From Phoronis australis (lineage: Eukaryota > Phoronida > Phoronidae), in NCBI GenBank assembly GCA_002633005.1, contig NMRA01000106.1, positions 626,696 to 690,695 on the forward strand: a stretch of 64,000 nucleotides of DNA, given 5' to 3'. Every line of letters begins with the position of its first letter. Positions within the stretch are counted from its first letter, which is position 1. The notes beneath the pieces are model-generated. The model had not been told where the DNA came from, did not search any database, and saw only the letters and a list, made by a program, of their open reading frames with translations. Positions 25,101 through 40,100 of the stretch are shown in pieces. A program made the translations under genes and the position numbers.

Positions 25101-28100
25101 TAATTGTCTTGTTGCAATTATTGATAGGGAAGTAAATTACAAAACTGATAGCAGTAATAATATTCAATGCTAAACAATGAACTTGGACCACACAGCAGTA
25201 CTCAGGCAGTTCATTTTCAACTTGTAATGTACACGAGGGGACGAGGTCTTTGAAGTTATTTATAACGGTCGTCGAGAGACTGTTGGTGGTGATACAAACG
25301 TCAGGTGTTTCGCAGGTTTAATCAACAACAAGTCGAAAATAAGTTTGATGAAAAACAGGAGGGACACTTTTTTTTCCTTAAAATTACACTTACTTAAAGA
25401 GACTCGTTCCTCTATTTTTACAAGATTAGAACAGAATGAGTTTCATCGAGACATTACTAAATTATAGTTAACAGTCACTTTCAATGGTCTTGTAATTGAG
25501 AACCAATTTTCTCCACTGAAAAGCAGGCATCAAACTGGTTCTCAAAACAGTGTGCTCCTTTCTGGTAAATAATAAAAAGTGCAGTTCAATACCGTTCCAC
25601 TGTGGCAGCCATTTTTAGTGATGCAGCATAAGAACATTAGTTAGAAAACTCTGTATTTCCCCTAATTCTGGTAGTTTTGAAAACATTGTATCACGTGTTG
25701 TAAGACCATATTTGTTTAAAAGTTTACAAACCAGATGGTTTGCCGTCAAATTCCTTTTGTCAATTGTTTAACTGCAAAGAAGTGGGAAAACTATCTTTAA
25801 TAAATTAAATGAATGTAAATTAAGTTATAAATAATACAGTTGTCTATTTAGTGAGATTTCATCAATTCAATTTTAAATGCGCTCATATAGGTAACACAAC
25901 AATATAAGTTGGCTAAACCTAAAACCCACAAGTTTAACTGTACTGACATGGGCATTGAACCCATCCTGAACTGTATGTTAGTCGAGATGAAATACCAGGC
26001 ACAATCAAATGTGGTCACACTGTCACAGTGAGAAGTTTGAAAAGTAATCCATCGAAAATACTTCATAACTAATTTCATTAATTTTTACCAATGAATGTAA
26101 CTACAATTATTTCGACTACAAAAATTGATTTTGATTATTTGAATATTTTAAAAAAGAAAAAAATATTTGATAAATTTCTACAGGTAGTAACCAAACTACA
26201 GTGTAATACTTAACCAGTTTAGCAAACACCTTGGTAGAAAAGTGCAATATAAGTTTGACATATTTCTCAATACCAACAACTGTGAAAGGTAATCCTACTT
26301 CATCGTACACCACCAAACTAGATCAACTTTCATTGATATCACCGTGTTGTATACCACCAAACTAGATCAAATTTCAATTAACGTAGCAAAAGAAGCAGGC
26401 TTCAAAAATGCAAAAATAACAGAATTGACAATTACTTTTGTGTCTAAGAATTGAAGAATTATGGCTTGTAAGAGTTTGGAGAAATATGTTTTGTACACCC
26501 TATATGTAGGCACCAATGGCCGAGTGACCAAATCAATACAGAGATTATAAATACATATTGCAGGAGCTGGCTGGAGGGTTCAACCAAACTTACAGTATCG
26601 TGTTACACACACGAGTGTGATTACAAGATATTTACTGTTTTCCGTCAAGTTCATTCACATTACCAACACCATAAATATACTGCTGACCATGGCATCTTGA
26701 CAAATGGATCACCAGTGTCAGTAGTGAGCCCTGCAACTAGTGTATGTAAATGAAGAGCCCTGAACATGCATAGTTATAATTCGCATACACAGAAAAATAG
26801 GCAGATGATGAGATGATCTATTAACTTGGGGTCAATATGACTAAATATTAAAGCCTGCCACGCTCACTCATGCGATATGCCCTAGATTAAAAAGTTTGTA
26901 TGAACAGGTAAACCTGCGTGTTGTCAACAATATTAAACATGTTTCAAAACCTGGCCAGGAAATGGGGACAGTGACTTGTGTATCAGTACTACCATGCCAT
27001 GTTTAAGTTAGCTCTAGCCTATGCATTCAACAAGTTGACCCCACAACATCAAATGCACATCTGCTTTTTTCATAAAGCAGAAATAAATAATACACCAGAA
27101 TGTGTCGCCAGCTTAGTTTCAGTAACAGAAAAAATTCTTTAATCCCTATATAAAGCCACATGTAATACTAAATTAATTCATTTGAGTACCCCTTAAATAA
27201 TAACATTCCAGAGTCAGTGGTGTTTATTGATTGTTTCTTAGCTAGTTTCATTTGGAAATTAATTCACTTTTTGAAGTTCGTAACTTTTGACCACAGTGAC
27301 TTTTGACCACAGTGACTCTTGACCATAACGACTTTTGACCATAGTGACTTTTGACCTCAAGAACTTTTGACGTTGACTTTTGATGTTGACCTATCACTTG
27401 ACTTAAAAACCTCACTAGAACTAGCGACGCTTCCATGTTTTTAAAGATTTTGGGATGGCGAATGGGCCTTCGAGATCAGTTATTGCAGCAGCCATAAGGT
27501 TTTCTTGGATTTATCACATACACCTATGAATTATGCAACCATTAGTCATATTTTCATGCTCCTACTCTGCTCCGTTATAACAGAAATTTGCAACGTGATA
27601 TTATTTTAGCATTTTGCAACAGTACCAGGAAGACATTATTACAAATGTGACGGAAAAAAACTAAGAAAAAGATTTTATTGTCCTGTTGATGTATCTCATA
27701 CGAACATGTAACCCAAGTTGTACATGAGATTTCCCAGCATTACATAACATTATCATCAAATGAGCATTTTCTAAAATCCTCTTAACTTCAAAAGTTGTTC
27801 TTATAAACATTTAACAACTTACAGATCATTTCATAGCACGGCCACACATTTACAAAGAAGAAGTGATAACACGCATAGGCTATTTTTAAAGATTAACTGA
27901 CTTACCTAGTTCACTTTGAGTCTGTTCCAGTCTCTGTCGAGTTTCCTGAAGCTCAGCTGTGACTCGAGGACACGAAAATGCATTTAACTGGAACGAAACA
28001 CAGAGCAAAACAATGAAAACAGAACTCACACTTAATATATTATCTTAGCCTGTCAAAAGTTTTTAAGGAAATAAAGAGTTTAACCTCCTGCTTTTACTTT

Positions 28101-31100
28101 GAAAGTCAAAAAGAAATAATCAAGAGATGGAAAGATTATATCAACTCTTTGATATGTCGCCATTTAAACAATTCATTGTTTTATTCAAACATACTACCAT
28201 ATACCTTCAACCAACTGAAATGGCTTTCAAATAAGGTGAAAACTGTACTTGACTAAATAAGCCAATGACATCATCAACAGAGTGAAAGACTTTTAGACCA
28301 ATCACACTCTATCCTGTTGATGATGTCACATTTATTGCTTCCTGCCAAAGTTTAAATTAATGTGATGGGTTTCACAGGAAGATAAAACCCCATCAAATCT
28401 TGACAAAAACAATTAGCCAGACTTGTACCTTATTCATTTTACAAAAGCTTCTAACATTGTTGAAAACACCCACAATTCTCCCAACCTTGTCTCAAGGTAG
28501 ATACAGTATAAAGCATTTACTTCATGTCATTTACCTTCTATAGTAAAATGAAAAAGGAAATTTCATTTATCCACCATATTGATGAGATTTTATCAACTTA
28601 ACGGGTTCAAGTTTCGGAACGTGTACACTATGAACGAACAGTCACGTAACTTGAAGAATAAAATCGAAAAGAGATGAAGCGTACATTATCAAATTTCATG
28701 TGATGTGAATGGTAATTTTTTGAGTCAAGTTTGGCAAAGGGGTCAAAATAATGTTCCTAAACTTACCGAGACNATTCCAAAAATGCATTACTTGTACTGA
28801 TTGGTCGATTATTATTCACAATTTCCAAGTTTTTCCAAGGCGTTCATTTGCAACGCGGATTTAGTGAGGCAGCCATTTTTAAAAGTGCGACACCTGTCGG
28901 CAGGATTGATAACTAACGGTTAACTGCAAGATGTCAAGTGTTTTCGAGGACGACATTTGTCTGCGAGAACACATACTCTCATGTTTTTTCTCATGAAGTT
29001 TTGAAGAGGGAATCCTTTATAAATGTTACTGTTTTTTACTCAGAGTTTCCCTAACATGCCACGCGGTATGATCGTTGTAGTTATGATTCCTGCCGACAGG
29101 CGTCACAGTTTTATAATGGCGGTCACTTGAGATCGGCTGCCGCAAATGAGCACCTCGTAAAAACAGTGAATGCATGAATAAAAAGAGCCTAATCGGTACG
29201 AGTAATACATTTTTGGAATCACCATGATCACCCTGATGAGAGGATTCAGAAAATGTTAATATCAAGTAGGTACGTTAATGGAGTCGGATTGTAAACAATA
29301 ACCGAAATTTCATTTATCCACCATATTGATGAGATTTTATCAACTTAACGGGTTCAAGTTTCGGAACGTGTACACTATGAACAAACAGTCACGTAACTTG
29401 AAGAATAAAATCAAAAAGAGATGAAGCGTACATTATCAAATTTCATGTGATGTGAATGGTAATTTTTTGAGTCAAGTTTGGCAAAGGGGTCAAAATAATG
29501 TTCCTAAACTTACCGAGAATGACTCACACCTAATGGCCGAAACATCTAGTTTAGCTACTGAATATTTATTCCTCTGGCAATGGAATCCTGAGTCTAATCT
29601 ACCCACCTCCTGTGTAAGATATTGCACCATGACAGACATTGCCTCGAAACCCAAAGCACCATGTTTCAGCTGCATTTTCAGGAGATTCAGCTCTTTGGTG
29701 CGCGCCTCGCACAGAGCCTCAAGCCGAGCGATCTCCTGCGATGCTGGCGGCCTCTGCAGGGAGTTAGACACAACATCTGGCTGATGCGGTGCACACTTGA
29801 TCTGTGGGACAGTGGCTGATCGAGGTCCCACGCTGTTTTTCGCTGCCGTTGATGCATTTTTGCTTGTATCTACAGAGGAAGGGGGAGATCGAAATGTTAT
29901 TATGGCTGTTGTCGTGGTGATGACCCTATCGCTGAACCCAGTGAACAGAGTCTCCTTCTTCACATTATAAATCGGCTCGACTGGACGGTTCTGTCTTTGC
30001 TCGATCATACTCATAGTCCTCCGATTGCCAACGACAAGCGACTGAGGCCTTTGTCTCCTGCGAACTACTGCTGCCATGACTGGGAAGTTCTACAGCAAAT
30101 GTGAGCACTGATTCTAATTAGCCTGTCTCTTTATACCATAATCAGGGCCTAATCTTCATCAAGAACAGGGACCACAACTGACATCTCTGAGTGACACAGG
30201 CACATGCTGAAGATCAAATAAAGATTCATGCATCAACTGTCCTAGGCAGATGTAAAACTAATCAAATGACTGCCTCAACAGACAGACTATAGCCACAGAG
30301 TGGAATATAAACAAAGAGAGAATTATAGTGACAGCATTTGTAAACAGGCACTCTATTGACATGGGATGTTTAGCAACTCATCACAGACTAATTAATACCA
30401 TTTGGATTACGTGGTAGGATCTAAGACCACTTGAGGCCACAGGATTTCTTGAACATAAATAATATGTTTTACAGTCATGTTCTGGTTAGCTTGGGTTAAT
30501 AAAAAATCTCATCACAGAAGAGCTGTCAGCTAATGGGTTGGTGAGTTGACAAACAAGATCAACCAACTGTCATTCGTTTGCTAAAAATAAAAAACTATTG
30601 AGCCAACAACTGCGTGACTGTTATACAAATCAGAGCTAATTGCCGTGATCGCAAATAATGTTTGAACATTAAAAACTCATTCACATATGTCAGATGTCCC
30701 TGGGCTACCTTGTCAAGGCGAATGGCTGAATTCTTTCTGAATAGAGGAATCGTGATAAAAAACTCTTCTTATCATTCTACTCAACAGGGTAAAAAGCAAC
30801 ACAGTTATGGTTAAGCTGGTAATCTGAATATGGAAACAGATGTCAAGCTGTGCAATCTTGTTAAAGTAATTTAATGCTTAGTTGGATAGCCAGTTCACAC
30901 ACACACTGGTGAAAGTATTTTCAGTTATAAGCATCTAACACTGCAACATAAAATTCTGGTCAAGTCATAGGAGACTAAGCAGTCACTTGGAATTGAACAA
31001 TTACAAACTAAAAATATGCATCTATGCACTTCACAGCTGCAGGTTGAGGTCAATACATAACTGTCACCTCAGATGCACTACTGTTTTATACACAGCAGAT

Positions 31101-34100
31101 ATATTTCAAATGTATTGATTTTAACATTTAATCTGTCAATACTGAATCACTCTAACAATGTTCAATCATCAATACAGTCTCTTTTTACCTCCACAACTTC
31201 AGAACGTTTCACAACACAACGGGTAGATCTAATAAATCCTTTACCACCAAAACATGTCGCCCGCAATCAGAAGCACCACCATTGCATCAAGGGAAACCAA
31301 GAACAGAACATCAATACTCAACAACTGAAAGATCAAGTGATCCTACGGACAAGGTGTCCAGAAAACGGAAAGGCACTGGAAGCCATAGCCAGGAACACAT
31401 TTGTTTACCAGGAAAAATCTAATACAAGTTTTGAAGAACAAGAAACACAAGACTTGGCACTCAGGATTCAAATTTCTGTTTGCATAAAGTGCCAATCACA
31501 ATAGTCACTGAGTACTTACAAACAGGGTGTTGGACATCACAACTTCATATTAGGTCTATTGCTAACAGGCAATCTATAAAACGTGAATTTCATTACTCCC
31601 AATAATGTACCAGCATTGTCGATTTCAGGTCATCAAAACCGATTGTGTAGGATTAGCTTAGCGATTTTTTGAAAGCGGAGAAGAAATTATACGCACAGAC
31701 ATGGAACAGGCTCTGATGTAGACATTTACAGACAGCAACATGACAAAAGCTAAGATTTTCCACTAAAACCTGACAAACAGACAGAATATTGTAAAGCGTG
31801 ATACCTAACCTCAGTAATATAACTCAGATTAATCAAAACACGAGTGTACAGATCGCCATGAAGACTTCCCAGCCTCATGAATTTCTACGTGATAAAACCC
31901 CATGCCTTTGTGAAGTAACTCACTCAATAGTCCAAACCTCAATCCAATTTCTCGTCAGCTATATCAATCACTCCTTCATGGAGGCTGGGCGTCCAATATT
32001 AAAACTTCAGTCCTCAAATGAAACACTCGATGCGACAAATAGTGTACTGACTACTGTACAAAAGCAAATATTATGCAAATTTCAGGCTGTAGTTTGTTGG
32101 TTCACTCAATCCAGTCTTCATGTCAGACACTTATCCCAATACAGTGATTAGATTCGATCAGACAACAACAAAACGTGACTCTCAATATCAAATTGACTGT
32201 ATAGACTGTGCAATGGTTACATGACAACCCACATAAAATCCAATTCAGTCCTGCATCACAGATGTTAAACTGTAGGTGTTCTCAGGAGGGTTTACAGACT
32301 TGGGCTGTGTCATCATCGATAGTAATGTTATGCTACAATAGTGTTCACTCATGCGAACACAGAACGTCTAGACAAACAACAAAACTATATTGCTATGCGT
32401 GTTATTTCAGCAAAAAAACAACCTATCCCTTTTTGCTCAAAAGAAAATACAGCTACATGTTTTTCTTTAATAGGAAAATTTCAGAATAAGTGAGACCCTG
32501 GTTGTAAATTCAAGAGAACTGCTTACAGACACCAAAACCCATTCACTAACAAGCAGCTGTCGTCTAGGGTAAATAATAGCATGAATAATCCAATTAATAA
32601 CAACTGCGTTAAAACCCCATAGGTTGGTCATCACAAAGAATTCGCAGAAGCAATCAGAAACCAGAAATTTCGAATCATTCATAATCAATAATTGAGGTTC
32701 CTTATTAGAAACAAATGAACTACTGAATAATTTACAAATTAAGCGCAATCAATACGAATGACACCTGAGTAATCAAAGACAACTACTGCAATCGAATGCA
32801 GATATTCTCTGTAATGTTTGAACTGTCTCTGAGGATAAGTGATCCTCATGAACTTTGACATATCAAGAGATATGAAGGTTTGATTAGACTGAAAATAAAA
32901 GCTGTTTCTGTATACCAGAACCAGGCATCCTAATACACATTCTGCAAGTACAGGCATCCAAATGTAGGCATGTTGGACCAGCATTGTATTCATGATGTTA
33001 GGTGAATTGTGTAACACCATTAGGTAGTACTAAACAATAAAATCTCACCAAGGACAGATGGCGTGTCGGACACAAGAATTTTATTTAAAATATTTTTGCG
33101 TAAAAGATTAGGTGCACAAAACTCAGACCACTGTTAGCTCGAGCACAAGATAAGTGTTCTCCACTGTAGCTGCCATATCAAACAATGTCTGAACAAATTG
33201 TGGATTTTCACAAAATTTTCGCCTTAGAAAAATGAAAAATGATAGATGTTATTAATTATATTCGTCTGAAGTTAGTGAGATTTTACTGTACACGAAAATC
33301 CCATCAACAAAACGCCTGTAACAGTATACACTGGTCCAACTATTGATATCTTATCTCAAGTCATCATGGTCACAATTTTCATCCTATCTTTATCCAAAGT
33401 GACCAAAGGAGCTCCACCATAACACCATACCACATCAGTATGCCAAGAGAACACTTCCTACTGCACAAGCTAAACGAAAATACAGTCTTGCAGAATGAAA
33501 CACCACAAACACCTTGTCAGACAGCGCAAACTAAATGGTCAAATAAGCCCCAAGACCCTGACCCTATTCTTCAAGCCTCCACAGCACCCTTTAATACCCT
33601 CCACTGGTATCTTACAATCTACACACGCTTATCTTATCTCTGACACTAGACACGCCTTGCTTTAACAGACACCTGGGCCCTTGTAAGGTCTCCACTGATC
33701 AAATACTTCACGACTTGAACTCAAATTTACCAACAACATTAACAGCTGAATACAGTTTCTGAATCAGCACCTGAGCTGCACTGCACACTCAAATGAGTAA
33801 CACCAACACGGATTAAAAAGGTAGGTTAGGTATTATGAAGAGGACCGATATGTAATTATTAAAGGTTGAATTAAAAAGGTTAGTGCCCTTACTGAGGGCT
33901 TATCATTAGAACATTTGTGTAGACCTCCAGACTGTCAATAAAAGACATTCAGAAGGAAAGCAGGAGTGGGGAGAAGTTGTTTAGATAAATAATATGATAC
34001 TTTATGGCTGGGTTTACATTATCCAATTTGACCTAGACAGCCATCAAACAGAGGTTTTATGTCAAAGCAGCATTATGGAATATTGACTCTATTTCAACAT

Positions 34101-37100
34101 CAAGGGTGTACCTATACTTGCCACTAGAAATACACATGACAAAACTAGATACAAGCTATTTTAAGTCCAAGTCATGCACAGTACCTGCACAAAATTTTGG
34201 GAATCATTTAGGTGTCGATTATGTAACTTGCTTTTCCACTGGCTGCCAAGCAAGCCATGTTCAGTGCAAGGCCTTTCACACATTACAAAACCTTGGCTAC
34301 ACCTCCAGACAGATAACAGATATCAATCTCGTCCATTGTCCCAAATGGCTGATTGGGATTCATATGAAACTTTCAAAATACAAATCTTTTATCATTTTCT
34401 TGAAAAAAAATGCAAAGTTGATTGAAATAAAAACAAAACATCTTCAAAAATTGCAACAGCGTTTTTGATATTTCACCTTGGACATTTACGGTATATCAAA
34501 TAAATTTTGATCACGTTATCGATTGCGTTGTTTTGGTAACAACGTATTTTTCACTAAATTTTACGAAAAAACAGGGTCATGTGACCCAATTGTCAGAGTG
34601 GTGAAAGGACACACATCAAACTCTAAAGGCTTTTTATTTTCAGAAAACTGAGTTAAAAACTATAGCTTTGTAGATATGTGGCTAATCACATAGACCAGTC
34701 CACAGTGTTCTACATGACCTTGATAAGCTCAATCAACCACGGACACAGCCAGAAGGAGGGCAGTTGATGAGGTCTAAAGAAACTTATGAATTTAACATGA
34801 GAGGGAATTTAAAGAGCTTAGTGTTATTAATCTTTAATTGAAAAGATTGAAAACCAAATTTGTCGCCTGTTAAGAATGAACACAAACTTTTTAGAGTCAA
34901 ATATACGATACTTGCAATGTTATATCCCCTTAACAATTTTTGAGTCGCGTTCGCAATCACTAACTTACAATCATCTTAGCTAAAACCATGGCAAAAACGT
35001 TTAATCACTGGCAAGAGGGGCTGGTACTTATCAACAAACGTTACCACTGGGTCTTTAGTATGGGTAGCTAAGAAAAGAATACAAGAATACACAAACTTAC
35101 ATGGGTGTCAAGTGAGACCCATACCTCAGAACTATAGTTGATCTATCAATGACTGCCTCTGTCAATATAGTCAACCAGCAGTTATCAAGCATACCTTCAC
35201 ACAGGAATGTGCACACACTGTCGCCACCTTTTGGAAACTTGGGCAACTTGCCCATGGACAAATGAAAACCAGGTATTTGATCCATAGTCAAAAGCCCTCA
35301 ACAAGCTCAGTTTTTCAGAGTATCAAATTCTGAAATCGGCAACAACCAAGAGAACTATACGCATCTCACAAGAAAGACTACAAATTGTAAATCCGCTTAT
35401 AAAGAACGGGTTCTATAATTATCTGACCTTTGACCCTGTGTTGAGCAGGACATCAGACTGTCCCCAAAAAGCAGCTGCCACACGGATCACGACACTGATT
35501 ACAAAATAGAATGATGAGAATCAGCAAGCAAGGATCTAGGATCCTGGTCAGAGAGAGAGAGTACTGGATAACTGTCTCAAAGGCATTCTACCTTTAGAAA
35601 CACACTACATTATTCAATTACAGCCACACAAAGAGTGACTCAACTCACCCTGACTTTCCATTTTCAAAAACAGAGAAATCCATTCTGCCCAACATAAAAT
35701 GATGCTGCTTTTACCTTTTTCCTACTTCATTGAGAAAGATAATACAAAAATCTTTTTCTGCTCAACTATGCTGCATCTCCGATTTATCAATAACTTGCCG
35801 CAAGAAATGTACAATGTTTCGCAAAACTCGAAAAAATAACAGTGCCTTCTTCAACGTGTCTGCTGCAAACAACTCGTGAGTGAATTTGGGGCCAAAATTG
35901 TCAAATTTGATAAACTGTACAATTGATTTTTGGAAATAAACAACCAAAAACAATACAATTATGGTATCAAGTATGAAAATACAACTGCGTTCGAAATCTG
36001 TAAATTCTGTGAAAGGAGTCACCCGTTTTGTGTATGAGCGGAAAACCTAAGTCTCTAAGAAAGCCAATGCCTGGATCTGCTCCTGTCATACCATCCCCCC
36101 AGACACCACAAAAGGTGAACTTATTTTCAAAATACATTGAAAAGCGTTGTAACTGACTGCAATAAAAATGAACTAAAGGTTCATTCCAACTCAACGCACA
36201 CACGCACCCACGCACGCACACAAACACACACTTTGCTACAAGCAGTTAAATAACCATCTGGGAATATATCAAATGGGAAGCAGCAGTGACATCTAGAGAG
36301 AAATAGAGACATCTTGTTTATAGAGATACTCAGACAGTTATTCTTCAGTTGAAGTGCACAAAAAATTTCTAAAAAACGACTTTTTTCCTTCTTTCAAAGA
36401 ACAACTGCCATCCATCAACTACACAAAATTTAATTGTTTTGTCACAGTTGTAACGCACATAGGACTTTGAAAATCAAGGAAATTCCATCGGTTCATTTTT
36501 ACAAAATTTCAGCGTCTTTCAAAATATGTCGAACCCAGAAGAAACAATGCACCAGTTGCAAAGACAATCAATCAATTTTTCTAAAATCTATTGGACAACA
36601 CCGACCTCTGGCCTATTAACATTGGCACAGCGTTACAGTTAGTCATTCCTCAGGCCATCATCAGGTGTTACAAAGTTCTTTGGAGAATGCCTCAATTAAG
36701 AACACTTCTAAGAATGCTTTAACACCTAAAGATAGATGTCAGGAGAAACGATCGACTCAAAATCGTACCAATCTACATAAGATAGAGGTTAGTGTAATAG
36801 ATTTAAGAAATGCTAATATCTCACCACCTCAAAGCAGTTTTAAGAAATCGGACATTTGTGAATAATTTAAACTTGTAAGGCTCACAGAAGCACATCTGAA
36901 CAATAGAAGAGAATTTATACACAGAGGATTTATATTAAAATCATCTTCAAAGACTGTATACTAATTAATTCGTATTTTGCAGAGCAAAAATTTCCTAAAA
37001 TCAACTCACTTTGTTTCTTGGCTGGTGCAGGCTTTGTCTGGTCAGGAACAGAAGGAATTCTCGAAACAGTTTTGCGTTTGGTTTGTGGAGAAGCCAACTG

Positions 37101-40100
37101 TGAGGCGGAGCTAGTGGTGACAGCCATTGAAGCACGGCGAGGCTCTGCAAACCGAACGAGTTCAACGTAAATAAAAGCAAAGCAAAGCTGGCCACAAATA
37201 ACTGAGGTACAGTAAAGCAACAAATAGTAATGCAAATGCAGCAATTAAAGAGACACTTTCCATCTCATGTTACCAAAACTAAAGATGCCACACAACCAAC
37301 TGCTTAACAGATACATATTGTTAATGGCACTTTTGAAATAATGGTCTTCAAATTTATTAGTCCTTTGGATGAAGGACTTTTGACTTTGTGTTCTTAATGA
37401 ATTGGCACTGCTAACTGTAACTAAAATTCAAATTACTTTCGCATGTCTTACATCACGTCATTTCTGACTCACAAGCATTTTTCTTACACAGACCTCTAAT
37501 CAACATCATGCATTTTTCATACACAGACCTCTAATCAACATCATGCAACTGACACAAAAACAGAGCAGCGAATCAAGAGACAATTGACGATTGCACAAAG
37601 GCAGTAATGAAATGCAAGATACGTGAATATCAGACCATACTGCAATCATGTCGTGAACACATCCACTAAAACAAGAAACTGTAGGAACACCGCATTTATC
37701 CACCTTCACTCTTATCAGGCTTCTATTGTGAGTCAGCATGCGTGAATAATTGGCTGATAAGCCACCTCTGGAACTACTTTGGGCTGAATGGATGACCAGG
37801 CCATAAAATGATAATTAGCCAAGACCAGTTACTATAATGCAACAAAGAACAAGTAATAATGTCTTGCATCACCTAGCCTTGGTGGAAAGCTGNCCTTCAC
37901 ACAGGAATGTGCACACACTGTCGCCACCTTTTGGAAACTTGGGCGACTTGCCCATGGACAAATGAAAACCAGGTATTTGATCCATAGTCAAAAGCCCTCA
38001 ACAAGCTCAGTTTTTCAGAGTATCAAATTCTGAAATCGGCAACAACCAAGAGAACTATATGCATCTCACAAGAAAGACTACAAATTGTAAATCCGCTTAT
38101 ATAGAATGGATTCTATAATTATCTGACCATTGACCCTGTGTTGAGCAGGACATCAGACTGTCCCCAAAAAGCAGCTGCCACACGGGTCACGACACTGATT
38201 ACAAAATAGAATGATGAGAATCAGCAAGCAAGGATCTAGGATCCTGGTCATAGAGAGAGTACTGGATAGCTGTCTCAAAGGCATTCTACCTTTAGAGACA
38301 CACTACATTATTCAATTACAGCCGCACAAAGAGTGACTCAACTCACCCTGACTTTCCATTTTCAAAAACAGAGAAATCCATTTTGCCCAACATAAAATGA
38401 TGCTGCTTTTACCTTTTTCCTACTTCATTGAGAAAGATAATACAAAAATCTTTTTCTGCTCAACTATGCTGCATCTCCGATTTATCAATAACTTCTCAAA
38501 ACTCGAAAAATAACAGTGCCTTCTTCAAGGTGTCTGCTGCAAACAACTCGTGAGTGAATTTGGGGCCAAAATTGTCAAATTTGATAAATTTTACAATTAA
38601 TTTTTGGAAATAAACAATCAAAAACAATACAATTATGGTATCAAGTATAAAAATACATCAACTGCATTCGAAATCTGTAAATTCTGTGAAAGGAGTCACC
38701 CGTTTTGTGTATGAGCGGAAAACCTAAGCCTCTAAGAAAGCCAATGCATGGATCTGCTCCTGTCATACTATCCCCCCAGACACCACAAAAGGTGAACTTA
38801 TTTTCAAAATACATTGAAAAGCATTGTAACTGACTGCAATAAAAATGAACTAAAGGTGCATTCCAACTCAACGCACACAACCACCCACGCACGCACACAC
38901 ACACACACACACACAAACACTTTGCTACAAGCAGTTAAATAACCATCTGGGAGTATATCAAATGGGAAGCAGCAGTGACATCTAGAGAGAAATAGAGACA
39001 TCTTGTTTATAGAGGTACTCAGACAGTTATTCTTCAGTTGAAGTGCACAAAAAATTCCTGAAAACTGACTTTTTTCTTTTTTCAAAGAACAACTGCCATC
39101 CATCAACTACACAAAATTTAATTGTTTTGTCACAGTTGTAACGCACATAGGACTTTGAAAATCAAGGAAATTCCATCAGTTCATTTTTACAAAATTTCAG
39201 CGTCTTTCAAAATATGTCGAACCCAGAAGAAACAATGCACCAGTTGTAAAGACAATCAATTTTTCTAAAATCTATTGGTATACACCGACCTCTAGCCTAT
39301 TAACATTGGCACAGCATTACAGTTAGTCATTCCTCAGGCCATCGTCAGGTGTTACAGAGTTCTTTGAAGGATGCCTCAATTAAGAACACTTCTAAGAATG
39401 CTTTAACACCTAAAGATGGAATGCCAGGAGAAGCGATCGACTCAAAATCGTACCAATCTACATAGGATAGAGGTTAGTGTAATAGATTTAAGAAATGCTA
39501 TTATCTCACCACCTCAAAGCAGTTTTAGGAAATCGGACATTTGTGAATAATTTAAACTTGTAATGCTCACAGAAGCACATCTGAACAATAGAAGAGAATT
39601 TATACAAAGAGGATTTATATTAAAATCATCTTCAAAGACTGTATACTAATTAATTCATATTTTGCAGAGCAAAAATTTCCTAAAATCAACTCACTTTGTT
39701 TCTTGGCTGATGCAGGCTTTGTCTGGTCAGGAACCGACGGAATTCTCGAAACAGTTTTGCGTTTGGTTTGTGGAGAAGCCAACTGTGAGGCTGAGCTAGT
39801 GGTGACAGCCATTGAAGCACGGCGAGGCTCTGCAAACCGAACGAGTTCAACGTAAATAAAAGCAAAGCAAAGCTGGCCACAAATAACTGAGGTACAGTAA
39901 AGCAACAAATAGCAATGCAGCAATTAAAGAGACACTTTCCATTTCATGTTACCAAAACTAAAGATGCCACACAACCAACTGCTTAACAGATACATATTGT
40001 TAATGGCACTTTTAAAATAATGGTCTTCAAATTTATTAGTCCTTTGGATGAAGGACTTTTGACTTTGTGTTCTTAATGAATTGGCACTACTAATTGTAAC

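Larger units (their letters stand above)
20346..27905 (-). other. Intron J-K (7.6 kb)
   Basis: Contains the palindrome-flanked tRNA-like sequence (20431-20556), a 31-bp tandem pair (20996-21057), duplicated block b with its n (22986-24938), a class-II tRNA-like relic (26508-26598) and a minisatellite (27291-27390). The 22-mer beginning GGCATCAAACTGGTTCTCAA occurs at both 21639 and 25527. No other gene seen. Confidence 0.65.
27988..29606 (-). other. Intron I-J
   Basis: Contains direct repeat block c (28557-28772 and 29304-29519) and, between the copies, an inverted-repeat element (28774-29220). Confidence 0.65.
35194..37892. repeat. Duplicated block d, copy 1
   Basis: Direct repeat of 37894-40290. 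Homology runs 35194-37652; then 37653-37892, just before the n at 37893, has no partner. The CA microsatellite inside differs in length between copies (about 36195-36232 against 38872-38923), as alleles do. Confidence 0.75.

Noticed and set aside
27291-27390. Regular repeats as a CRISPR-like array
   Set aside because: Units are adjacent and degenerate without unique spacers, in an animal intron; an ordinary minisatellite.
31073-32151. Plus-strand open frames of 143 and 117 codons inside the H-I intron
   Set aside because: AT-rich, no motif, no splice context, lying antisense within a large intron; chance length.
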